Source: Dechloromonas denitrificans
GTDB taxonomy: Bacteria; Pseudomonadota; Gammaproteobacteria; Burkholderiales; Rhodocyclaceae
Reading direction: 5' to 3'
Assembly: GCF_020510665.1 (NCBI RefSeq)
Contig: NZ_CP075187.1
Location: 558,001-622,000 of the forward strand
DNA length: 64,000 nt
Shown here piece by piece: positions 46,318 through 55,900 of the stretch. A model generated the notes under the pieces. It ran no database searches. It saw nothing but the letters and a program-made list of their open reading frames with translations, and was not told the DNA's origin. Position 1 is the first letter of the stretch; every line of letters begins with the position of its first letter. Position numbers and translations under genes: made by a program.

Positions 46318-47447
46318 GGTTTTTCCTCGTCCAGCCAGGCTTCGCTGAAGGCGGCATGCTTGATGCCCAGGCGGCGCCAGGTGTAGGCCAGGTGAATTCG
46401 TCCATCGCGCCCGAGCAGCAGGGCCGGGTAGGAGAATTCGGCACCGGCATCCGGTGCGGTTTCTATTGTTCGGCTGGCTTGCCAGGTCTTGCCGTCATCG
46501 GCTGAAATCCAGAGCAACAGCGCTTCCCGACCATTCGGTGGGTTGCCGGCCAGCAACAGGCGACCGCTGCGCAGGCGCAGTGCGGCGACCGAGGCGTTCG
46601 GATTGGGCACGTTCAAAGCCTCGCCGGCTTGCCATGACAGGCCGCCATTGTCTGTTTGCGCCACCTGAACCTTGTTGTTGCCGGAGCCGGCATCGCGTAA
46701 AAAAGCGATGGCTCGTTGTGCATCGAACGCCACGACCGCCGGTTGCAAGGTGCGGACATCGTGCTTCATGCGCACTTTGTCGATGATTTGTCCGGTGGCC
46801 GAAAGGCGCAGCCATTCGCCGTGTTTGGCAATGAATTCATGGTAGACCGGCAGACCGAGGCCGCCATCGGCCAGCGCCATCGGCGATGTGCGGCCCAGTG
46901 TGCTGATGTTGGCGAATGGCGAAGTCTGCAGTTTTTCCGGTTTCGACCAGCTTTTGCCGTGATCGGTCGACACGCTGTGATTCAGCGAGCTGCCGGCCCA
47001 GCCGCCAACGGCTACGCTGACATACCAAAGGTGTAGCCAGCCGCCTTCTGCGTAAAGTACCGGGTTGCCGACCTTGCGTACGTAAGCGAAAGTGCCGCCA
47101 GCGGTTGTTTCACGGGTGGCAATGGCTTGTGGTCGGCTCCAGCCCTCTTTGCCCTGCGTGCTGAACCAGACGGCGACGTCGGCGGCGCCTTCGCGGCTAC
47201 CGGCAAACCAGGCGGCAACCAGGCGGCCGTCGGGCAATTGGGCCAGCGCGGCGGCATGTGCCGATTCGCCGGCGCTCGGCAGCATTTCAGCCGAGAACGT
47301 GGCCGGCAGCGTTGAAGCTGCCGCGGGCGGCGGCGGGACGAAGGCCGGCATCTCGGGTTTGGGGATGCGCCAGAATGCGGCGCTCAGTGCGAGCGCAAAG
47401 AGCAGAACAGGCAGCCAGCGTGGCAGGGCGGGTGACTCCTTGCTCAT
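46314..47447 (-). CDS. Sialidase-like (BNR/Asp-box) membrane-anchored protein
   Basis: A 377-residue protein. An N-terminal signal anchor (WLPVLLFALALSAAFW) precedes a Pro/Ala linker and a six-bladed propeller domain. Asp-box motifs S-x-D-x-G-x-x-W occur as STDHGKSW, TDNGGLSW and SADDGKTW. Repeated PDGRLVAAWFAGSREG and GGTFAYVRKVGNPVLYAEGG fit the exo-sialidase superfamily (pfam BNR_2). The canonical RIP active-site sequence is not clear, so it may hydrolyse another glycan or bind only. It overlaps both neighbours by 4 bases; the context points to modification of a surface glycan. Confidence 0.8.
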   Translation of the reverse strand: MSKESPALPRWLPVLLFALALSAAFWRIPKPEMPAFVPPPPAAASTLPATFSAEMLPSAGESAHAAALAQLPDGRLVAAWFAGSREGAADVAVWFSTQGKEGWSRPQAIATRETTAGGTFAYVRKVGNPVLYAEGGWLHLWYVSVAVGGWAGSSLNHSVSTDHGKSWSKPEKLQTSPFANISTLGRTSPMALADGGLGLPVYHEFIAKHGEWLRLSATGQIIDKVRMKHDVRTLQPAVVAFDAQRAIAFLRDAGSGNNKVQVAQTDNGGLSWQAGEALNVPNPNASVAALRLRSGRLLLAGNPPNGREALLLWISADDGKTWQASRTIETAPDAGAEFSYPALLLGRDGRIHLAYTWRRLGIKHAAFSEAWLDEEKP

Positions 47448-49051
47448 GGCCGGCTGATCTCGAACCAGAAAACACGAGTGAGCAAGGGGGTGAGACTGCG
47501 GCTGGCGAATGCATTTTGCCAGTCGGCCCGGTTGCTGCCGACGCGGGCGAAGCGTAGGCCGGAGCCGTGCGAAGCCAGCGTCTCGTAGCGGCCGAGTTCC
47601 CTTGCGCTGTAGCCTGCTGCGGTCAACGCTTGCTGGAAGCGCGAAATGTCTTTGTCTTCAACGAAAACGGGTGTTTTCTGGGCGCTGATTTCGGCCAGGT
47701 CGGCTGCATCCAGACGAGCATGGTGACGATGTGCCTGGGCACTGAGGGTCGGCAGCATGGCCGGTTGCGGGCCGTCGAACATGGCGACCGGGCGGCTCTT
47801 GCCGAGGGCGACCACATCGCCCGGTACGGCGTTGACGCCGATTGCCGGGAAAACGCCCCACAGCACGGCGATCCAGAAAATGGCGGGGGCCGCCAGCGTG
47901 TGGCCGCGGCCACGTTCCTGCCACCAGGCCCAGGTGAGGTAGGTGGCCGGCAGCAGCAGCCAGTACCAGCCGCCCAGCTTGAACCAGAAGCAGAAACCGG
48001 CCAGCAAAGTGCCAAACAGGAGCGCGAGCAAGGCGCCGACCCGGAATGGCCAGCGAGCCTTGACCTGCGGCAGCGCCAGGGCGAGAAAGATGGCCAGGGG
48101 CACGAGCGAGCCGATCAGGTAGCGATCGAAACTCTTGATCAGCAGAAATGGCAGGAAAGTGGCGGCGAACCAGAGCAGGGCGACGCGCGGTGCACCATTT
48201 TCGTGGCGCATTTTCCAGGCAGCGTAGATAAATACGATGACCCAGGGCAGCGCAATGTTGAGCAGGCCGAGGAAGATGCCGGGCGACAGGTTGAAAAACT
48301 GGCGCGACTCCAGCTCATCGGCCAGCACCAGGTTGGCCGCTTCGGGGTAAAGCGCCCGGACGATGAAAAACCAGGGGAGCGAGAGGGCTGCCCAGAGTGC
48401 TGCGTGGCCGAACAGGGCCAGCCGGTGCCGGGATAGTTCGGCGAGGCGCAGCCGTCCGTTGAGCCACAGCGCCAGTGCGCCGCCGCCGAAAACCAGCGCG
48501 ACGATCGGGCCTTTGGTCATGAAGCCGGCGGCGAGCAGCAGCGTTGTCGCGGTCAACCAGGCCAGACGACGGGAATCGAACCAGATCAGGAAAGTCCAGA
48601 AGGCGGCACTCGACAGTGCGGCAACCGGTACGTCGAGCATGAACCGCCGGCCTTCTGTCGCCATGCCGAGGCAGCCGAGCAGGATGCAGCCGGCCAGCCA
48701 GCCGCTTTCGTGGCGTCCGGACAGGCGCCGGGCAATCCCGGCGGCCGAGACCACCAGGAGGGCGGCAAAAAGAGCGCCGACCAGACGCGTGCTGACGATC
48801 GAAATGCCGAACAGTTCATAGCTGGCCCGGCCCAGCCAGTAAAGCATCGGCGGTTTGCGGATGCGCGGCGCACCGTCAAGAAAGGGAACCAGCCAGTGAT
48901 TGCCTTCGATCATTTCCATCGGCGTGCGCAGGCCGAGGAAAAACTCGTCCTTGCCGCTCAGGCCGGTCGCTTCCCAGATGCCGGGCAGCAGCACGGCAAG
49001 GGCGAGCAAGAAAAGCAGCAGGGTCTGGCGAGCAGGTGAGTGGGCGTGCAT
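47444..49051 (-). CDS. Glycosyltransferase family 39 (ArnT/PMT-like)
   Basis: A 535-residue integral membrane protein with about 11-12 TM helices. The first periplasmic loop carries SGKDEFFLGLRTPMEMIEGN and then PRIRKPPMLYWLGRASYELF, the D-E and K-P-P-x-x-Y-W motifs of undecaprenyl- or dolichyl-phosphate-sugar transferases such as ArnT. The C-terminal domain of about 120 residues is soluble. It would move a sugar from a lipid carrier to lipid A, protein or another acceptor; the specificity is not predictable. It is first in the operon with the sialidase-like and membrane protein genes. Confidence 0.85.
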   Translation of the reverse strand: MHAHSPARQTLLLFLLALAVLLPGIWEATGLSGKDEFFLGLRTPMEMIEGNHWLVPFLDGAPRIRKPPMLYWLGRASYELFGISIVSTRLVGALFAALLVVSAAGIARRLSGRHESGWLAGCILLGCLGMATEGRRFMLDVPVAALSSAAFWTFLIWFDSRRLAWLTATTLLLAAGFMTKGPIVALVFGGGALALWLNGRLRLAELSRHRLALFGHAALWAALSLPWFFIVRALYPEAANLVLADELESRQFFNLSPGIFLGLLNIALPWVIVFIYAAWKMRHENGAPRVALLWFAATFLPFLLIKSFDRYLIGSLVPLAIFLALALPQVKARWPFRVGALLALLFGTLLAGFCFWFKLGGWYWLLLPATYLTWAWWQERGRGHTLAAPAIFWIAVLWGVFPAIGVNAVPGDVVALGKSRPVAMFDGPQPAMLPTLSAQAHRHHARLDAADLAEISAQKTPVFVEDKDISRFQQALTAAGYSARELGRYETLASHGSGLRFARVGSNRADWQNAFASRSLTPLLTRVFWFEISRP

Positions 49052-49129
49052 GGGGCGGGATTTTAACCCGCTTCAGGTCGGCTGGCCGGAGTTTGGTCCG
49101 GCCTTTCGCCGAGCTTGGCCGTGCTGCGG

Positions 49130-49933
49130 TCAACAGCCTTTGTAAGCCGGTTTCCGTTTTTGCATGAAGGCATCGATTCCTTCGCCGGCATCTTCGCTCA
49201 TCATGTTGCAGGCCATGACTTCACCGGCGTAGTCATACGCCTCGCTCAGCCCCATCTCCAGTTGCCGGTAGAACATGCCTTTGCCCATGCGGATGGCGAC
49301 CGCGCTCTTGGCGAGGATGGATTGGGCGAGACGTTCCACTTCGGCATCCAGGGCATCGGCCGGGACCACGCGGTTGACCAGGCCCTTGGCCTTGGCTTCC
49401 AGCGCGTCGATGAAGTCGCCGGTGAGCAGCATTTCGAGCGCCGTCTTGCGGCCGAGGTTGCGCGCCAGTCCGACGGCCGGGGTTGAGCAGAACAATCCGA
49501 CGTTGATTCCCGAGACGGCAAACTTGGCGACATCGGCGGCGACCGCCAGGTCGCACATCGAGACCAGCTGGCAACCGGCCGCGGTGGCGATGCCGTGCAC
49601 GCGGGCGATGACCGGTTGCGGCATCTGCGTGATGGCGAGCATCAGTTCGCCGCATTGCCTGAACAGCGCCTGCATGAATTCCTTGCTGTGATTGCCGCGC
49701 ATTTCCTTGAGGTCGTGCCCGGCGCAGAAAGCCTTGCCGGCCCCGGCAATGACGACGACACGGATCTCGTCGCAGGCAGCAATCGCATCGAGTTCGGCCT
49801 TCAGCGCGGTCAACATGTCCCTGGACAGGGAATTGAACTGGCCGGGCCGGTTCAGGGTCAGCGTGGTCAGGCCATCGGCCCGGTCGTCGCGCAGGACCAG
49901 CGGGGCAAAATCGGTAGCGGCGGGTAGTGTCAT
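49130..49933 (-). CDS. Enoyl-CoA hydratase/isomerase family protein
   Basis: A 267-residue crotonase-fold enzyme. VVIAGAGKAFCAGHDLKEMR (about 60-80) forms the oxyanion hole; the second half includes ARVHGIATAAGCQLVSMCDL and VGLFCSTPAVGLARNLG. The catalytic Glu positions of classical hydratases are not both obvious, so it may be a hydratase or an isomerase of the ECHDC3 type. It lies alone between the glycosyltransferase and a sensor kinase. Confidence 0.88.
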   Translation of the reverse strand: MTLPAATDFAPLVLRDDRADGLTTLTLNRPGQFNSLSRDMLTALKAELDAIAACDEIRVVVIAGAGKAFCAGHDLKEMRGNHSKEFMQALFRQCGELMLAITQMPQPVIARVHGIATAAGCQLVSMCDLAVAADVAKFAVSGINVGLFCSTPAVGLARNLGRKTALEMLLTGDFIDALEAKAKGLVNRVVPADALDAEVERLAQSILAKSAVAIRMGKGMFYRQLEMGLSEAYDYAGEVMACNMMSEDAGEGIDAFMQKRKPAYKGC

Positions 49934-49980
49934 CGGCAGTCTCCTCTATGGTTTTATTAGGGCTTGTTAATGTACCGCGT

Positions 49981-52788
49981 TCACTGCCTGTCCGGGCTGT
50001 CGGCGCCGGGTTCGCTGAGCGCGAAGGGGGCAATCAGCGGCAGGCGCAGCGTGAAATGGATGCCGCTGCCGCGCGCCGTTTCCAGTTCGATGCTGCCGCC
50101 TAGTACGTCGCTGGCCAGGTTGCGTGTGATGTACAGGCCCAGCCCACTACCGCCGGTACCCAGGCGAGTGGTGAAAAATGGATCGAAGGCACGCGATGCT
50201 TCTGCTTCGTCCATGCCGCGCCCATTGTCGCGATATTCGATGATCACTTGATCGCCGTCGCAATGGGCGGCGAGGTGGATTTTGCCGTCTGGCTGGTCGC
50301 CGAATGCATGGATCAGCGAGTTGAGTACCAGGTTCGAGACAATCTGTTCGAGTGGCCCGGGGTAGCTGTCGAGCATGATGCCGGTCGGAATATCGACCTG
50401 CACCCGATGTGCAGTGCGCTTGATGCGCGGGCGCAGTGTCGACAGCATTTCCTCCATGGCCTGGGCCAGATCGAATCGCCGGCGGCGGATGCTGGTCTGG
50501 TCTACGGCCACCTGCTTGAAACTGTTGATCAATTCAGCGGCACGCTCGATGTTGCGTTCGATCAGGGCGGCGGCATCGCTGCTGTCGCTCATGAAGCGTT
50601 GCAGTCCGTTTTTGGTCAGTTTGGCGCTGTCGATGCTTGCGCCCAATTCCTTGATCCGGTCGCGCAAGGTGCTGGCGACCGTATTGGCATTGCCCAGGGG
50701 CGTGTTCAGTTCATGGGCGACGCCGGCAACCAGATTGCCAAGGGCGGCAAGCCGTTCCGACTGGGCCAGTTGTTTCATCGCTGCCTGGATGTCGGCATTG
50801 GCCTTGAGCAAGGCATTGGTCCGCTCCACGACGCGTTGTTCGAGATCTTCGTTCAAGCGCAAGACTGCTTTTTCGGCGGCAATCCGGGCGGAAATATCCT
50901 CGACAATCCCGATGCCGCCGATGACGGTGCCGCGCGAGTTGATGGCAGGTGCGGTGCGGAAGGAAACCCAGGTGGTGTGGCCGGACAAGGTGCTTTGGTA
51001 TTCGCCCTCGTAGTAACCGGGAATGCCGGTCGTCGCTTTCCGGCAGGCCGGGATGGGCGACTGGTCGCGTACCAGATTGAGATTCAGCCCGATCATCCGG
51101 TCGCGCTGGGCCTGCAGGATGTCGGAAAAGCGGTCGTTGGCGTAGGTGATCTTGAGATCGAGATCGAAGTGCACAATGCCGACCGGCGAGTGGCGGAGCA
51201 AGAGCCGGTAGCGTTCTTCGCTGGCACGCAGGGCGGATTCGGCCTGTTTTCGCTCTTCAATATCGCGTACCGCAGCAACGAGACGGAATTCGCCACCGAT
51301 CTCGGCGGTGCGCAAGGCAACTTCAACCCAAAACAAATGGCCATTTTTGTGCCGGGCGTGCCATTCGAAAATATGCACGCCGTTGTGCCGTGCTTGTTCA
51401 AGGCAGCGGGCGGCATCAGTCTGGGTGTAGGGTGGTGCGTTGCTGCTGAGGTCGCCGATGCTGAGTTGATGCGCCTCATTGGTCGAGTAGCCGTAAAGCC
51501 GGCAAAAACTTTCGTTGGCTTCAATCAGGCGGCCATCGGCGGCCTGGATGATGATGGCTTCATTGGTCGCCGCCAGGATTTCCCGGTAATTCCGTTCGCT
51601 GCGGGCCAGGGCGAGTTGGGCGCGATGCGAGCGACGGGTCAGGCTGATCAGCAAAATGACGATCAGCCCCAGGCTGCCGATCAGGGCGGTGCTCAGCCAG
51701 AATTCACGCGGGTGCGTCTCGCGCAGGGATTGTGGCCTGTTTCTGATTTCGGCACCGGGCGGCAGGTTTTGTTCGTCAATCCCGAAACGGACGAGTGCCG
51801 GATATTCAAAAATGGCTTCCGTCTGGCCTCCGGCGGGCGGAATGGTCGCCGGATTTTCTCCAGCCAGGATGCGCTGTGCCAAGGTGGCCGCCTGGAAGCC
51901 CTGACGATGACTGCTGACCACCTGCCCACCCAGGATGCCGGGTACGACCATGCCATCTTCCTTGGCCAGCACCGGTGCAGCTGAGGCTGCCGCCCACAAC
52001 TGCGAGGCTTCGGCATGTGTCAGGTTGCGCTCTTCACTGTCGCGGTTGAACGTGAGCAGGAAAACACCGCTGCGTGCATCGAGTTGTGCCAGCCGATGTT
52101 GAATCGACGGCACCGGTTGGTCGGTCAGGAATTCAAAGGCCAGATCGCTGTTCTCCGCCGCCAGCATGGCTGCGCCGCGTGCTTGTGCCTGGCCGGTGCG
52201 ACTCTGGTCGTGAATGAAAACGACCCGTTGCAATCCGGGAATCAGTCGGCGTAGCAGCGCAATGTTGCTGCTGATGTCGGCATCGTCGAATACGCCGGTA
52301 ATGCCGCTTTCCGTTTTCAGCGATGCTGCCCTCTCACCGGCAACGCCACTGAACACCAGCGGAATGCCGTGGAATAGCTGACCGGGCTTGCGCAACTGAA
52401 GAGCGAAGTCGAGCGCGTCATCATCCTGCGCAACGATCAGTACCGGTTTGCTCTGGCGGTATTTCCCGTCGAACAGGCGCGCCGTCTGGGCGAGGTAGGC
52501 TGGACTCGGGGGCGTCCGCTTGGTGTCGAGAAATTCGATATGCAGTTCAAGCGGCGGCGAGGCATTGGCAAAGCCGTCGCGCAAACCGGCCACTTGGCCA
52601 TCCGTCCATGGCAGGCCGGTGTGGTAGGACGAGATGACCAGGATATCCTGCCGTGTTTCGGCGGCCGCAAATGCGGTTTGCCATAATCCGGCCAGGCACA
52701 GGCAGGCGACTGCAAGCTGTGCCCAGGTTGCGATGGGAAGCGCGAAGCGCGTAACGCTCATTCCCCGTCGCTTTGCCGGTAGGCTCAT
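49981..52788 (-). CDS. Sensor histidine kinase with periplasmic ABC-type binding domain and two PAS domains
   Basis: A 935-residue kinase. After a signal anchor (VACLCLAGLWQTAFAAAE) an ABC-substrate-binding domain (about 45-340) starts ILVISSYHTGLPWTDGQVAG. A TM helix near 367-388 (LSTALIGSLGLIVILLISL) is followed by PAS (about 405-520), PAS (about 530-645), a coiled dimerisation region with His692 in VAGVAHELNTPLGNA, and HATPase_c with GRGMDEAEASRAFDPFFTTR and LGTGGSGLGLYITRNLA. No receiver is attached and none is adjacent, so it is an orphan. It probably senses a periplasmic solute plus an internal signal. Confidence 0.9.
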   Translation of the reverse strand: MSLPAKRRGMSVTRFALPIATWAQLAVACLCLAGLWQTAFAAAETRQDILVISSYHTGLPWTDGQVAGLRDGFANASPPLELHIEFLDTKRTPPSPAYLAQTARLFDGKYRQSKPVLIVAQDDDALDFALQLRKPGQLFHGIPLVFSGVAGERAASLKTESGITGVFDDADISSNIALLRRLIPGLQRVVFIHDQSRTGQAQARGAAMLAAENSDLAFEFLTDQPVPSIQHRLAQLDARSGVFLLTFNRDSEERNLTHAEASQLWAAASAAPVLAKEDGMVVPGILGGQVVSSHRQGFQAATLAQRILAGENPATIPPAGGQTEAIFEYPALVRFGIDEQNLPPGAEIRNRPQSLRETHPREFWLSTALIGSLGLIVILLISLTRRSHRAQLALARSERNYREILAATNEAIIIQAADGRLIEANESFCRLYGYSTNEAHQLSIGDLSSNAPPYTQTDAARCLEQARHNGVHIFEWHARHKNGHLFWVEVALRTAEIGGEFRLVAAVRDIEERKQAESALRASEERYRLLLRHSPVGIVHFDLDLKITYANDRFSDILQAQRDRMIGLNLNLVRDQSPIPACRKATTGIPGYYEGEYQSTLSGHTTWVSFRTAPAINSRGTVIGGIGIVEDISARIAAEKAVLRLNEDLEQRVVERTNALLKANADIQAAMKQLAQSERLAALGNLVAGVAHELNTPLGNANTVASTLRDRIKELGASIDSAKLTKNGLQRFMSDSSDAAALIERNIERAAELINSFKQVAVDQTSIRRRRFDLAQAMEEMLSTLRPRIKRTAHRVQVDIPTGIMLDSYPGPLEQIVSNLVLNSLIHAFGDQPDGKIHLAAHCDGDQVIIEYRDNGRGMDEAEASRAFDPFFTTRLGTGGSGLGLYITRNLASDVLGGSIELETARGSGIHFTLRLPLIAPFALSEPGADSPDRQ

Positions 52789-52919
52789 TGTCTCGTTCCA
52801 TTCTGGTTTTTGGCTAGATTAACGCGCCCGACATACTTTGTCTAAGCTCGCACGGCTTTGTTGGCTGCTGTTTTCCTGATCGAAGCAACGCGGGCCGAGC
52901 GGGCGCTCGCGGCAAAAGG

Positions 52920-52925
52920 TAAAAT
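52920..52925 (+). promoter_or_regulatory. -10 hexamer of dnaE (leaderless candidate)
   Basis: TAAAAT ends 7 bases before the dnaE ATG; no Shine-Dalgarno lies within the window usual for initiation. It is the same arrangement as tsaD and the HemK-like gene. Confidence 0.45.
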
Positions 52926-52932
52926 TGCGCCC

Positions 52933-55900
52933 ATGACTCCCCCGCGCTACGTTCCTCTTCGCCTCCATTCCGAATATTCAGTGACCGACGGCATCGTCCG
53001 GATCGGTGATGCCGTCAAACGTGCAGCCGGCGATGGCATGCCGGCGATGGCAGTGACCGACCTTGGCAATCTCTTCGGGCTGGTCAAGTTTTATTCCGGG
53101 GCGCGGGGCAAGGGCGTCAAGCCGATTGCCGGTGCCGATGTCTGGATTACCAACCCGGAAGCGCCGGATGATGCCTCGCGCTTGCTGCTGCTGGTCAGAA
53201 ACCGCACCGGTTATCAGCAGTTGTGCGAGTTGTTGACGCGGGCTTACCTGGTCGAAGGCCGGCGCGATCGTGCCGAAATTCGGCGTGAGTGGTTTGCCGA
53301 ACTGGGTTGCGATGGCTTGATTGCTTTGTCCGGCGCGCATCTCGGCGATGTCGGGGAAGCCCTGGTTAACGGCAATTTTGAACTGGCGGGTGAGCGGGCC
53401 AGAGCCTGGGAAGCGATTTTCCCCGGGGCTTTCTACCTCGAAGTGCAGCGCTACGGTCAACCGCAGCAAGAGGCCGTTGTTCAGGCAACAGCCGATCTGG
53501 CTGGCGAGTTGGGGCTGCCGCTGGTGGCAACGCATCCCATCCAGTTTCTCGATCAGGATGACTTCCAGGCGCACGAGGCGCGGGTTTGCATTGCCGAGGG
53601 CTATGTACTCGGCGATCACCGCCGGCCGAAAATCTATACCGACCAGCAATATTTCAAGAACCAGGCCGAAATGGTCGAGCTGTTTGCCGACCTGCCGGAG
53701 GCGCTGGAAAACACCCTGGAAATCGCCCGGCGCTGCAATATCGAGATGACGCTGGGCAAGAATTTTCTGCCTGACTTCCCGATTCCGCCGGGTATGACCG
53801 ACGGTGAATATTTGGTTGAAGAAGCAAAGAAGGGGCTGGAAGTCCGTCTTGCCGAGCTATATCCGGACCCGGAGGTACGCCAGCAGCGCAGGCCGGAATA
53901 CGATGAGCGTCTGGTTTTTGAGTGTAAAACCATTCTCCAGATGGGCTTCCCCGGTTACTTCCTGATCGTCGCGGACTTCATCAACTGGGGCAAGCAGAAC
54001 GGCGTGCCGGTCGGCCCGGGCCGGGGTTCCGGTGCCGGTTCGCTGGTCGCCTACTCGCTGCGCATTACCGACATCGACCCGTTGGAATACGCGCTGCTGT
54101 TCGAGCGCTTCCTGAATCCGGAACGGGTTTCCATGCCCGACTTCGATATCGACTTTTGTCAGGACAACCGCTGGCGCGTTATCGAATACGTGCGCGAACA
54201 CTATGGCCCGCAGGCGGTTTCGCAGATTGCCACCTTCGGTACGATGTCGTCGAAGGCGGTAATCCGCGACGTCGGCCGCGTCTTCGGCCTGCCGTATTCG
54301 ATGTGCGACCGCATTTCCAAGCTGATTCCTATCGTCCAGAACAAGCCGGTGTCGCTGGCCGAGGCGCTGGAGCAGGAGCCGCAGCTCAAGGAAATGATGG
54401 AAGGCGACGGCGACGGTGAAACCGTGCGCGAACTGTTCGACCTCGCCGGTCGACTCGAAGATTTGACCCGAAATGTCGGCATGCACGCCGGGGGCGTTTT
54501 GATCGCACCGGGCAAAATCACCGATTTCTGCCCGATTTACCAGGCGACCGGTGCTGACGCTTCGCCCGTGTCGCAGTTCGACAAGGATGACGTCGAAAAG
54601 GCCGGGCTGGTCAAGTTCGACTTCCTCGGTCTGCGAAATCTGACCATTATCGAGCTGGCCGTCGAGTACATCCGCCGGATGACCGGCGAGAAGCTCGACC
54701 TCATGTCGCTCGGCTTCAAGGACCCGGCGGCCTACCAGATTCTGAAAGATGCCAATACGACGGCAATCTTCCAGGTTGAATCGGAGGGCATGAAGAAGCT
54801 GCTCAAGAAGCTGGCGCCCGACCGTTTCGAAGACATCATCGCTGTGCTGGCGCTCTATCGTCCCGGTCCCTTGGGTTCCGGGATGGTCGATGACTTCATT
54901 CTGCGGAAAAAAGGCCAGCAGAAAATCGACTATTTCCACCCCGACCTGACCGCCTGCCTGTCGCCGACCTACGGCGTTATCGTGTATCAGGAACAGGTGA
55001 TGCAGATTTCGCAGATCATCGGCGGCTACACGCTCGGTGGTGCCGACATGCTGCGTCGCGCGATGGGCAAAAAGAAGGCCGAGGAAATGGCCGCTCACCG
55101 GGCGACGATTGCCGAAGGTGCCAAGAAGAAAGGTTACGATCCGGCGCTGGCCGAGCAACTGTTCGACCTGATGACCAAGTTTGCGGAATACGGCTTCAAC
55201 AAGTCGCACACCGCTGCCTATGCCGTCGTCACTTACCACACCGCCTGGCTCAAGGCGCACCACTGCGCCGCCTTCATGGCCGCGACCATGTCGTCCGACA
55301 TGGACAACACCGATTCGGTCAAGATCTTCTACGAAGATGCCGTCGGGCCGGCCAACAAGCTCAAGATGCTCGGGCCGGACGTCAATGCCTCGAATTACCG
55401 TTTCGAGCCGGTCGACCGCAGCACGATCCGCTATGGTCTCGGGGCCGTGAAAGGTACTGGCGAGCAGGCCGTGAACGTTATTTTGAAGGCTCGCGAAGAG
55501 GGCGGGCCGTTCAAGGATCTGTTCGATTTCTGCAAGCGTTGCGACAAGCGCATGGTCAATCGCCGAACAACCGAGGCGCTGATCAAGGCCGGGGCCTTCG
55601 ATGGTATCGCTCCGAAGGTTGCCGGCAGCGAAGTGCCGGATCGCTATCGCTTGCTGGCCTCCGTCGGTGTGGCGATGGAGTTCGCCGATCAGGCCGAACG
55701 CAATGCAATGCAGACGAGTTTGTTTGATATCGGGAATGTGGCCGAGGAGCACGCGCCGCAATATCTCACTGTCAAGCCGTGGGATGAAAAGGAAAAGCTG
55801 ATGCAGGAGAAGACAGCGCTTGGCTTCTTCTTCTCCGGTCATCCCTACAACACCTGCAAAAAAGAGTTGTCGCGCTTCATCCGCCGGCCGCTGAACCGTC

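Noticed and set aside
53857..55842. A 661-codon open frame opposite dnaE, and similar long frames opposite proA, dnaG and the xerD/ogt region
   Set aside because: Long antisense frames are expected in high-GC coding DNA; there are no ribosome binding sites or domain matches.
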